From Branchiostoma floridae (taxonomy: Eukaryota > Chordata > Leptocardii > Amphioxiformes > Branchiostomatidae), in NCBI RefSeq assembly GCF_000003815.2, contig NC_049980.1:745258-809257 (forward strand): 64,000 nucleotides of DNA. The letters run 5' to 3'. Below, piece after piece: positions 11,701 to 23,300 of the stretch. The notes beneath the pieces were generated by a model. That model had not been told where the DNA came from. It saw only the letters and a program-made list of their open reading frames with translations, and did no database searches. Numbering within the stretch: position 1 is the stretch's first letter; each line of letters starts with the position of its first letter. The position numbers and the translations under genes were made by a program.

Positions 11701-13396
11701 CAATGAGCACCATTTTTCCTTATTCAAAACACAATATATTCTCTCGTCTTAAAATATATTCTTAATTTTCCACGAGGATATATAAAATTTTAATTAACAT
11801 GAATCGGACTTTGCAATAGCGAACTAACTGAAAGGTTCTGAACTATGTCTTCTGAAATATATTGAAACCTGGTATTGAGTAACATTCATCAATCGCTGTA
11901 GGTTAACCATGTATCTCACTGGACCGCACATGTTGGCTACCGTTTGCGAACTATAGCCGCTAACCGTCACATAGAGACCATTTTTTCCCGACACGGCGGA
12001 CATTTTGGATATTCCAAGGTCATGCAACAAAACGTACGTTTCAAGTTAAAGTTCAAAGTTCAATAGAGTGGTGAAGCTTAACACTGAACATGGTCTACCA
12101 ATAATATAATACAGACTTTTGATTAGGGAATATCTAACTGCAGCCTCGTTTTGGTGCGTGACCCCGAGTGACCCAAAAAATCCATAATGGCCACCGTACA
12201 TGGAAAATGGAGATTTTTGTTGAATTTCAGACAAATCGCAATCAGCAAAAATGTCACAAACGGGCACGGCGCCAAATAGCGACCCCTGCGAAGATTTTTC
12301 GTTACATCTTTTATAAATTCTTTATTTTTTTTTCAATTAAGTAAAAAATACATCTCCAGAAAGTCGTTTTCCATCTAACTTCGGGGCGAAAGATGTGATA
12401 TACCTAGGCATGACCATAAGGAATATAGGCGAAAATTCGGAAAGTCACCACAGGATTTGTCGCCAACAGGCGCATCTCAGTAAATCAACGCGACAAAAAT
12501 TGACCAAGTAAACAAAATAAAGGGATAAATTGAAGATTGAAGAGGTCATCATAGAACATTGACGGTGTTTTTTTTTCAATTCATACGAACTAGAATCAAT
12601 CAAAATGTGACCTATAAAACAATCAGCGATAGACGAATGTCACCAGCGGTTACTATCAACAGTATCACTTGATCATTATCCTATCTAAATGGAGACAGAC
12701 CTGATTGCTCAGTTAACTTGTTGGTTCCGATAGGCTAGCAATCATGAGACCCAGTTAAATTTCTAAGTAAGTTAATTCCACTTAAGTAGTGACAAATTGC
12801 CATCAGAAAATTTCCTGTACCAAAATATGCCTAATCACAATTTCCTCAAAGACAAAGCATTCTCCTGTGCAGGTCTGAATCCGCGTCGTAGAACCTTTTC
12901 TAGATTCATCTCTGTTTAATCACATTGTCCTTTGCAACAATAGCCGGCCTCGCTAATGAATATTAATGAGCATGTCTTCCTTGGCACAAGCCAACCGGCG
13001 TGCAGTATTCACTCAAGACATATCCTCTGATTGGCTAACAATTCATTAGTGTCAACGCCCTCAATAGTGGAAAGAGCAGGGCAGTTAAGCAGAGTCGAAC
13101 TGAGCGGTGTTCTACGACACGGGTTCAAATCTGCGTAGGAGAATGAGACAATGAGACTGTTCCAGCATTGACTACCAGATAATAAGATTCCTCGATCGGC
13201 AACCCTTCGTTGCGTTCTTTTTCTTTCAAATATCACGACATATAAACAAGCAGACACGATGTTACGACACAATGAATATGCAGCATGAAGTACTGGTGTT
13301 AGCAAAAAATATCACCAAACTTAAAACTAGGATCGAAGAAGTCTTGGAATTCAGATGTCATCAGAACTTTAGCACCGCAAAAGGAGAAGTACTTCG
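8789..13396. other. Intergenic region between two - strand genes
   Basis: Between the GTPase start codon and the stop codon of the LRR gene no exon could be supported. A probable retroelement tail lies at 10740-10860 (annotated). Other open frames (for example 9094-9342 - strand) are short, lack recognisable domains and are not flanked by matching splice sites. The promoter of the GTPase gene should lie just above 8789 and the LRR gene 3' UTR just below 13397. I could not pinpoint a TATA box or poly(A) site confidently; an AATAAA on the - strand near 12317 is a candidate. Confidence 0.4.
10740..10860 (+). mobile_element. Probable LINE 3' UTR/tail
   Basis: A T-rich stretch with repeated TGTATCT/TTTATCTGTAT words leads to GTAAATTAGGGTATCTCAATAAAACAG-like sequence, carrying AATAAA close to its end. 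This resembles the 3' end of a LINE copy with its coding part missing. The call rests on style rather than on coding sequence. Confidence 0.3.
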
Positions 13397-14329
13397 TCAA
13401 TAGTCGTAGTAGTCAATTTCGTTTTCTGAGTTCTCGTCGTCGTCTGCTATGTAGAGCCTTCTCAAGAACTTTAGAGGGGTTAGAGCCCCCGTCGCGATGT
13501 CAAACTTCGACAACGGGTTGTCGCTCAGTTCAAGTTCCCGAATGAACGGCGTCTTCTTGAAGGCGTCTTCAGAAATCACCTTGATGTCGTTATCGTTCAA
13601 GTACAGGTACTCGAGTTTTCTCGGCAAGTCGGTCGGTACCTGTCCCAAGTAGTTTCCGGAGAGATCCAGTTTCATGAGATCTGGTAGGTAGGTAAAGATC
13701 CCACCTTCCAAGCTACCGTCCGTTAGGCGGTTGTTTTGTAGATACAACCATCTCAGGTTGGGGACCGCTGTGACGGCACGCTTGCTGATTTCCTTGATAT
13801 AGTTTTTCTGGAAGTAAAGATAGTTTGTACTCCTCGGCAGTCCGGTAGGAAAGTGTGTCATGTAGTTAAAGGATAGATCCAACGTGAGAAGCTTATTGAG
13901 GCCGTACAGAGATCCGTCCACGATCCCCGTGTTATCCAGATCGTTGTGGTCGAGATACAAACCCATTAAACCCTGCATGTCGGTGAAAGTGTGAGCAGGA
14001 AGGTTGACGATCTTGTTATTCGAGAAGTAGATGTTCTTTAGGGAGGCAGGCAGCCCTCTAGGTACCATGTAGAGCTGGTTCTTGGAGAGGTTGAGGAGGG
14101 TGATCCGTCGGAGTCCGCGGAAGGCGGAGGGGTCGATGTTTGTAGCACGCAGCTTGTTGTCCTGTAGGTGCAGCCAGATGAGGTGGCGCATCCGGGTGAA
14201 CTGGTCGGCTTCAAGCTTCCTAATGCGGTTGCCGTCCAGGTAGAGGAACTTGATCCGGCGCGGCAGCAGGTCCGGAACCTTCTCCAGAGAGTTGTTGGAC
14301 AGATGAAGCCGCTGTAGGCTGTGAAGGTC
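13397..14329 (-). CDS. LRR gene exon 10: terminal LRR array and tyrosine-rich tail
   Basis: Acceptor TTATCCAG|GACCTT opens 310 codons ending in TGA at 13397. About twelve LRRs follow in long/short alternation, the short ones starting with LPRRIKFLYLDGN, LPASLKNIYFSNN, LPRSTNYLYFQKN, LPRKLEYLYLNDN. There is no cysteine anywhere in this exon, so neither an LRRCT nor the proteoglycan 'ear' cysteine pair caps the array. The tail IADDDENSENEIDYYDY resembles sites of tyrosine sulfation in fibromodulin and osteomodulin, though there they lie at the N-terminus. Sulfation is inference. Confidence 0.92.
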   Translation of the reverse strand, partial: DLHSLQRLHLSNNSLEKVPDLLPRRIKFLYLDGNRIRKLEADQFTRMRHLIWLHLQDNKLRATNIDPSAFRGLRRITLLNLSKNQLYMVPRGLPASLKNIYFSNNKIVNLPAHTFTDMQGLMGLYLDHNDLDNTGIVDGSLYGLNKLLTLDLSFNYMTHFPTGLPRSTNYLYFQKNYIKEISKRAVTAVPNLRWLYLQNNRLTDGSLEGGIFTYLPDLMKLDLSGNYLGQVPTDLPRKLEYLYLNDNDIKVISEDAFKKTPFIRELELSDNPLSKFDIATGALTPLKFLRRLYIADDDENSENEIDYYDY

Positions 14330-17300
14330 CTGGATAATGAGACAACAAAGAACGGGAGAAGCTTGTCACAATGTGTGTTATCAAGAGTCTAAACTGTTTG
14401 TATCGTTTTTTAACATTTGTTTATCTAATCTAATATGCAGTTTATCATCATTAACAAATACGATATTTTTATCGCTATGAATAGCTACCAAAACTCTGTA
14501 GTCATTACATGTTGCCGAGATCATAACAAGATTAAACATTCAATCATAACACGTAATTCTATAAAAAAAAAACACAAGTAAAGCATACACAAAGCAGCAC
14601 TTTTATCAAAAGGCATGCTTAAAGACTGGATTTCCTGTGGCGATTTTTAGATATTACTTCTACATAACTACATGCAAAAAAAGGCAAAAGTACATTCTCG
14701 CGGTAAACTCGTTTTTTTTAAAACTACCACATCCCCAACCTTGAAGAGGAACTCGGGCAGCCCTGCGTCAGTGATCTGGTTGTTCGCCAGAGACAGTTTG
14801 ACGAGGTTGTTCATGTTGGCCAGACTGTCCAGATGTACACTGCCGATCTGGTTACCGTCCAACTAAACATTCACAAAAAGTGAAAAAAAAAAACCTAGGT
14901 GAAGATCGTGTCATATGTGGAATACCCCATTAAACGTGTGCTGTTATTCAATAAAATATGTATCAATTAATACATAAATATAGCTAACTTATATATACAC
15001 AATAACAATGTTATACCTGTATTTACCCAGGCGGACCCTACCATGCATTTCCGAAATATGTAGAAATCTTCATCGTCAGGAATATTTTTGAGATGACTTT
15101 CGGGGCAATATTCACACCAAGAAGGCTAAATGTTCATAAGATATCATAGATCGCTACCATAACCAGATAAGTTTTTCTTAAAGCTTGCCCCTGAAATTAT
15201 TTCCGTAGCCTTACTGTTTTTCAGGCCATGTAAGGCAAATTATATTCAGCCATAGGGCAAGACTGTTTAGAAGTAGAAAGTACTTGGGGATTGAAGTTGG
15301 ATACTGGATTTCTTAATGCCCAAAGTTCAACGAAATTCGATCCAGCGGTGTTGTGTTTACAATTTGCCCCACGCATGTGATAAGGTTTGAGTTTTCACTT
15401 TATTACCTGTAGGACCTCTAAACTGCCCGGCAGGATTTTCGGAACGCCCCGTAGTTTGTTCCCGGACATGATGAGGTGCCGGAGTTTGTAGAGGCCGTTG
15501 AACGCTTCTTCGCTGATGCTGTCATCTGACAGCAGATTCTCCTCCAGGTACAGCCGCTCTAACTCTGGAGCTCCTCTGTTAACATAAGGAAAAAATGTCG
15601 TTTGCTGAATGTAAGCTTCTCACTACCCAATAGTTGTGTGTTGTGTCCTTCCGTTCATAAGTTCAATCGTCAGACCCATGTACAGTGTATAGTGACACAT
15701 ACAATGTACACTGTCTCAGTACTAGCGGATATTTCCTTACAGGTAGGGCTGGTCTTATTAGCCCTTTCATTCAACGTACTCGAGTCACTTCCTTGAATAC
15801 AGGATCCCCACACGTCCTTCCGAAAGGCGGGTTCAGCCCCATCCGAGTTTTCTGGGGTTACGCCTATGTTTCTCGGCGGGACACCCTGCGGCTATAGGGC
15901 TATTTTGCGGCATGACCGGGCCCAATGTTGTTGTTTTTTTTACTCTCAGTTAAAATCAACCCGGGATCCGGCGACAAGTACACCCGGTGAACTAATCCTA
16001 TTAACAACGAGCGTACCGAGTATCCGGGAGAAATTTGCGGTTTCACTACTCGGCCGGCGCAAACGCCACTATGTACGGACAATGGTGTAAATGTGACCGT
16101 ACCGTAGCATTACAGAGCATCTTGCGAACATCATGATGACAAAGGCCTCCGCAGTTCACTTACTTGAATGCGCTTTCCTTGATGAAGGACAGGAAGTTGT
16201 TGCTGAGGTACAGGTACTTCAGCATTTCCGGCAGACGGAGATCCACTCTCGTCAGGTAGTTCCCGTTCAGGTGCAGGTACTCCAGTGACGTCAGACTGCT
16301 GAAGGCCGACTTGTCAATGCGGTCCCCCGTCAGGAAGTTGTTGTGCAGATGCAGTACCTACAACAGGCGGTGTAAATCAAGACCATGGCAAATCCAGTCA
16401 AACGATACAAAACACGGTACATGCTGCAGTACCAAGGTCACATACCAGGCCTAGGGGCGCAAAGCTGACCTTGACCTTCGTCTTCCCAACACCTACCCAC
16501 TTATCAAATATGACGCTTTTACACTCTGTGTCTTTAACATAACTTATTCCCATTATTACATCATGTGGCAACATGCAGCAATATTTTGCACTAGTCACCC
16601 TAGTGCACTTGTTAATGATACAAAGTATACCAAACCTTGAACTCTAACGCACATTATGTATGTATCTATTTATGAAAACACAAAACGTTCCACTAATATT
16701 TACAAACTTAAGACCTTATTGACGCGCTGTTGTTATTCGCATAAGATCCTCTGCCAATGCCAAAAAAATATTCCACGAATAATAAGAAATGTTGGGCCAA
16801 AAAGGTTTACAATGAAATCTAAATTATATATATATAAGTGGCCAGTTTTATAAATGAATAAACACAAAGAGTATGTAATATCAAATAATAGACCCTTAAT
16901 TTTTGTTCTCCCATATTATCTTTTCAACTTGTAACTGACGTTGGCACACTGTGATACTGTGATGTTTCGCTCATTTTGTACGATTTGCAGTGTGCATATT
17001 GTTTAGCCATTTGCTGCTTTGTATGATTTACACTATGGTTGAAAACTTTGTGTTTTGTTTTATGGATACGTTGTAGGTACGTAATTGTTGTTACTTATCT
17101 TCAAAGCTTTAAAAAACTAAATAAAAAAATAATATTTTGGAAACGTAAACGAAAATTGATGTGCACGTGTATATCATCTATAACGCTAGTTCACCTTTAT
17201 CCGTGGGTAACCTATATCCGTTTTTACACAGGATATTTAGGGACCTCAAGTCGACATCAATGGCTTAAAGTTGCATGCTTTGAAAACAACATTGTGTGTT

Positions 17301-20300
17301 GCAATTTGTAACCAACGTCCGTCGACTTGATATCCCAAAATACGCCGTTCTTTAAAACAACGGATATAGGTCACTTCGTGGATAAATGTGAGAATGTGAG
17401 AGTCTTACAATCAAATCAAAATGGCATAAAGAGTGCTCTATACCTTGAGCTTGTTGAGCTGTTTCAGCACGGAGTCGTCGGGTATCCTGGTGATGGTGTT
17501 GTCCTCCAGGTAAAAGTTAGTGGCGTAGTGCGGCACGTCCTCGGGGATAGCCGTTAGACCCAGGTTCCGACAGTCCACGTGGCCGAACGGGTTACACTGG
17601 CACTTCTTCGGGCAGTTGGCGGCCAAGTCCGTAGCGTTCTCCCGTAGATCCAGCGGGCGGTAGGTCGGTACCTCGCCGCGGGTGTCCCTCTCCTCCTCCG
17701 CCTCCAGATTCTCCATATCATCCGCTGATGCCCCTGGTGACTGCGTGGTGGGCACCTTCATTTTTTATTGCAATATGCGTATACAAAAGATACATATAAT
17801 ACACTGTGCTGCCGTGTTGAATTATGTGTATCAACGGCACCACATGACAGTATACAGTCAATTCATAACGGAATCTTCTTATGATTATGTATATCTAAAA
17901 AAATGTAATCAAAATATTAATTATACTTATGCGAAGAGCAAGTACTAGGCAACGGATGTACCTATAAAAATAACACTAATTATAAAACTGATAACAATGA
18001 ATATTCCAAAGGAAACATTTGGTTAATGATCGAATACAACTGGGTTATAGCCAAAATCTTTGCGTTTACTTTGAGAGCAAAGGGGATTCTCTGTGAGGGA
18101 AATGTGCAGTTGTAGGCATGTAGCAGTTTAAATATTCTTCTACGCAGAGACATCCAACGGCTCCAGCAAACAGCCTCTTGACTGTACTCTGCTATCCCAA
18201 ACGTCACCATCAGTTCCTGTAGGCGTCGCTCTTGCCTAATCAGAGAATAGGCCTTTACGTTTTCAAAAAGAATCCCTCATATATAAGGGTAAGCTCATTA
18301 GTATTCATGAGCAGTGCGGTCAGGAACTGAGACTGATGGTGACGGTTAAGATAGCAAAGTACAGACAAGAGGCGGTTTGCTGGCACCGTTGGATATCTCT
18401 GCGTAGAAGAATGCAGTTTAAGATGAAGCATTTGTATTCAAAGTTGAAATACTTTTTGTACCTTGTAGTGCTGGATGTTGTGCAGGTGCGGGGCACAGAT
18501 GTTGAGGATGGATTCTATCCTGTAACGAAAATATAGTCACCCGTTGAATATTTATAGTACAACAGAAAGTTTCCAGTTTTGCCTCTTTTTTCTGAGTTAC
18601 TACTCTAGGTCAATGACTTGTTCAAACTAAAAAGTTCATACCTTCAACATCTTCTTCTACATATGAAAACCTCTCTGCGACCAAAAAAGTCTAGATCATA
18701 TCACACGAGAAGAAACTGATTCTGTTGAGAACAACTGCCCACATTTCATTTTCAGCCAAAAAGTTTCACAAGACATATTTACTATTGCAGAAATCTCAAT
18801 GAATGAATACAATTGCATGAATTATGTAAAAATCTCTGTTTTGGAGACGCTTCATGGACGAGCCTAATGGTATAGTATTGTGTGCGAGTAGCTGGCCCAA
18901 AGGGAAATTACTAGGAGGGAAATATCCTGCATTTTCGTGAAAATGTTGCCTTTCTAGTCTCCTACCTTTTCCTGTTGAGATGATCGGGTGCTGAACAGGT
19001 TAACCTGTCCCGGTTGGGTACGTAGATAGAGTTAGAGTACATGAACCCCCTCAGTCCGCACACGTGCAGGTTACATGTCCAGGGGTTGTTGTGTAGCGCT
19101 ACCCAGGACAGTTGTGGAGCCTTGGTGAACACGGGCGACACCGCCTCCATGGGCAGCGACCGGATCAGGTTACCGTCCAGGGCTAGGTACTGAAGAGAAG
19201 TCAAATCCAAAATATTAACAACATAGAATATCTAAAGTATATCCTCTATATCATTACGATGTTATAGAACTTCAGTATCATCATGCAAGAAGTGCCTGAT
19301 ACACATACAAGGTCACTGAACGTGGTTACCGTCCAGGGCTAGGTACTGAAGAGAAGTCAAATCCAAAACATCAAAAGCATGAAACATCTATATTATATCC
19401 TCTATATCATTACGGTGTTACATGACTGCATTAGCATCATGCAAGAAGTGTCTAATACACATACAAGGTCACTGAACGCGGTTACTGCCCAGGGCTAGGT
19501 ACTGAAGAGAAGTCGAATCCTAACTATCAACAGCATAAAACATCTATAGTATGTCCTCTATGTCAATACGATGTTATAGAACTGCAGTATCATCATGCAA
19601 GGAGTGCACATACAATATCACTGAACACTTTGAGCTTTTTATACAATCTAGATGTGCCCTCTCTAGTACTTTCATCGGGTTTTCAGGCCCGCCAGCTCAC
19701 GAAGCCTACGCACTAAACACTACTGAAGCCAAAGCCTAGAAATGACTATCGGCTCTAATCTAATGTTGCTATTGTTATTTGCTTCGACAAAGCCCCAAGG
19801 CACGTTAACGCCTGCTATAGTTTGTTCATTTTATAATTAGTCCTGCATCTAGTCCACTGATTTTTTTCCGGTCCGTTTTTTTCCGGACTAGTCCAACAAC
19901 AAAGCCCTGTTTTTTTACCGGTACACCTTGCCGTTACCCACTCCTATTAAGGCCATTAACAGTTGAGCTAATAGTGCTAATAAAGGTTACATAGACAGGG
20001 AACCTACTTGAAGATTCGGAGGAAGCTCCTCGGGAACTCTCGTCAGGTGGTTCTTGGACAGGATGAGATACTTCAAGTTCAGCAGTCCCTCGAAGGACCC
20101 GTCAACAATGCCCTCACTCGTCAGCTGGTTGTACTGCAGCTCCAGCGTCAACAGGCCCCACATCCCCGCAAACTTCTGCGACGGTATCTTCACCAGACCG
20201 TTGTGGTCCAGGTACAGCCGAAACGTCTGTGGCGGGATGTGATTGGGCACGACCGCCAACCCGACATTACTGCAATCGACGTACGCAAACTCGCACCTGC

Positions 20301-23300
20301 AGATGCCAGGGCAACGCTGATTGGTCAACAGGAAGTTCACGATGGCGTCATTTCCGGGAATCTCGTTCCCTAAGTTGCCCAGTTTGGGATCAATAGCCTG
20401 TGAAGGGATGTTAAGCGGGTTCAGGTTGTTTGGGATGTCGACACCGCCGACCTCCTTGCTGTTCACGATGGGGTTTTCAACGTCTTCGCTTAGTGAAAGT
20501 GGAGGGCGTGCCGACACCGTCTTAGGAGTAGTCGCTTCTGCCCCTGCCGCTCGAACCGTTGTAGTGGCCCTGGTTGTAGTTACAGCTGTCGNNNNNNNNN
20601 NNNNNNNNNNNNNNNNNNNNNNNNNNNNNNNNNNNNNNNNNNNNNNNNNNNNNNNNNNNNNNNNNNNNNNNNNNNNNNNNNNNNNNNNNNNGACGGTCGT
20701 GGTGGGAATAGTTGTGTGTGGGCAGGAAAGTAGGGAGGGAAGTCTTGCCGTGGTGCCCACACCTTCGGGGCAGGAGTGGTAGGCATTGGTCTCCAGCCAC
20801 TCTCCGTGGTGGTTCTAGGCCCTACCGGCCCGGCGACACCACACAACTCGTTAAAACTGTTACTCGTGATCTTAGCGCCCCTAAACTCCACCGGCGCCGT
20901 GCAGTACACCTTGTTTCGATGTCTTAGCCGAGCTTTCGTACTAATCATCCAACTACGCAGATTACATATCTGCTTGTCACAAGTCCACGGGTTATACTGC
21001 AAACTGATGTAGTCCAGTTTGGGAATATTCGTCAGAACGCGAGGAGATAGTGATTCGAAGCCGCAGGCGTCCAAGGCAAGGTAGTTCAACAGTGGCGCTG
21101 ACGTGAAAGCGTCCGGTGCCAGAAACTTCAGCCTAGAGTTCCCCGACAGCAGTAGAGTCATCAACCGAGGCAACGGCGTGAACACCTCCTTACCTAGATG
21201 CGTAATGTCTGTGTTTCCTATATCCAAGTATTCCACGCGAATTAGGTTCTTAAAGGAATTACGATCCAAACTACCAATGGGATTTCCTCTTAAACACAAC
21301 CGTTTCAATGTAGAGGTGACTCTCTGTAAGGCGTCCGTGGGAATGCTTCTCAGTTTGTTGTACTCCAAACGAATTCCCTCCAGGCTTTTCAGACCGTACA
21401 GAGAGTCTCTGCTCAGGCGGCTGATGCCGACGTTTCTCAGGAAGAGCTCCTTCAGGTAGTGGAACCTGTCCAGTGAGCGAGGCGGGATGTCCCGCATGTC
21501 ATTGTTCGATAGATCCAGGTACTCCAAGTAAGGAAGATTCCATCTGCAAGGGGGAAGAAAGAAAAAGGCGACAAGTTAAACTTCGAGTATCACAGTGAGC
21601 GTTACAAAGAAATATGACATTGTGACATCAACGCTAACAACAATGTAACTGTAACGCCACTAAAGAAGACTTTAGGACAGTGAGTGTTACAATTAAAATA
21701 CGGCTTTGCATCATTGAGACACCAGCGCTAATACTACGATGTAATTGTAACGCAACTGATTAACGTTGTATACAAGACGACAGTCTATATAGGATACAGG
21801 CTGAATAAAAGTTCTAAGTGGGCCCCGGCCCAGAAGTATTACTGATGGACGACTGCGGTGCGACAAGTGTCAGTAGCTTGAGGAATGAGTCCACTATACT
21901 GCATTTCTATATACACATTTCGGAATGTCACATTCTAAGTTTCGGTCCCAAGATAACTTTGTTGAAAATCGAAGAGTTACAATATGTGCAATGACTTAAA
22001 CAAATTGCATTGATGGAGCCTGTTGCTGACTAGTTCGCACTTATATTTATTTGCGACAATTTTCCAATCGCGATTTTGTTTCTAATTTTCTCAAAGTTCG
22101 CAATTTCAGGCGACCAATTGGCGACTCTTTGCGACAAATTTGCGAATGTCTACCGCAAACTGGCGCGGCCTACCAATAAGACACGCCTAACCCCTTGATT
22201 GATAAGAGTGATCACCATGCTGAAAGCCGGCTTTATCCCAAGATAAACCGATGAAACCGTGCAGACTTTGCAAGCTAACAAGCTGTCAGCCATGCCAGCC
22301 ACATAGTCTGGGTCGTTGTTGAGATTCCTGTGAGGAACCAGAGCATTCGGTAAGGCTCCGGGCAGTTCCGGCTGTGTTTGCCAAGTCTGGCCAACTGTGG
22401 CAGACTTACGACGGTCTTATGTCACAGGCTATAAATTTTCCTTGGCTTAGGAAAAAAAAGGCCAAACCACAATTTGTAATACAATTACTATTTTTGAAAG
22501 GATGGATTTTTTTCAAAGTTTTTGTCATCTTGTATACATCTCCTTGTGGTACAAACTTTGGTTAATACGTCCTGAAATTTTCTCTTCTACGATATCGTGA
22601 AGGTAAAAGATTTGGTCCTCAAACATGCTTCCCAGAGCCACATAGCTTAAAGGCACTGAATTGACAGTGTCATATCGAAAACCTAACTTTAGTAGTCCTT
22701 ATTCATAGTCGACCGCTGGCAAGGAACAGATTTTCTTTCAACAGTTTTATGATGAAACGTTATTGAAGCGTTTTTCAACATCTTCCCATTTACGTTGACT
22801 CATGAAAAGTGCTATAGACAGACCCACCAGACAAAGGCCCCATTTTTACGTGATACACTGTGTTACATTGCAACTGTATAATTAAAATTCGATATCTAAA
22901 AGAGCACTGCGTTTCATTTGGTAATATTGTTAAACTGTATAATGTAATGTTAATTAGATTTTTTGGCCAAAAACTAAAAAAAAAAAGACTGTCGCTTTCT
23001 ACTGACGCTTCATTTTTGGGATCGTAACCGAAAGCATTTCTGTCGTTTAGTGTCTAAAGAATTTCATCGGTATGTCAGTAAACGTCTGTGATAGTCTGTA
23101 TCAATTCCGTACATTGTTGCCGTAAGTCAGTGGGATTGTTCCGACATGGCGGTATCAACGGAACAAGCTGAGGAATCTTTAGGCTGTAAATGGTGATTAT
23201 GGACGACTTGATTAATGGGTGTACGTGTCAGGTACCTTTGGTAAGGTCAGGAGAACTTTACTTGCGAAAAGAATTGTAGTAGACGAGACTATATCGTATA

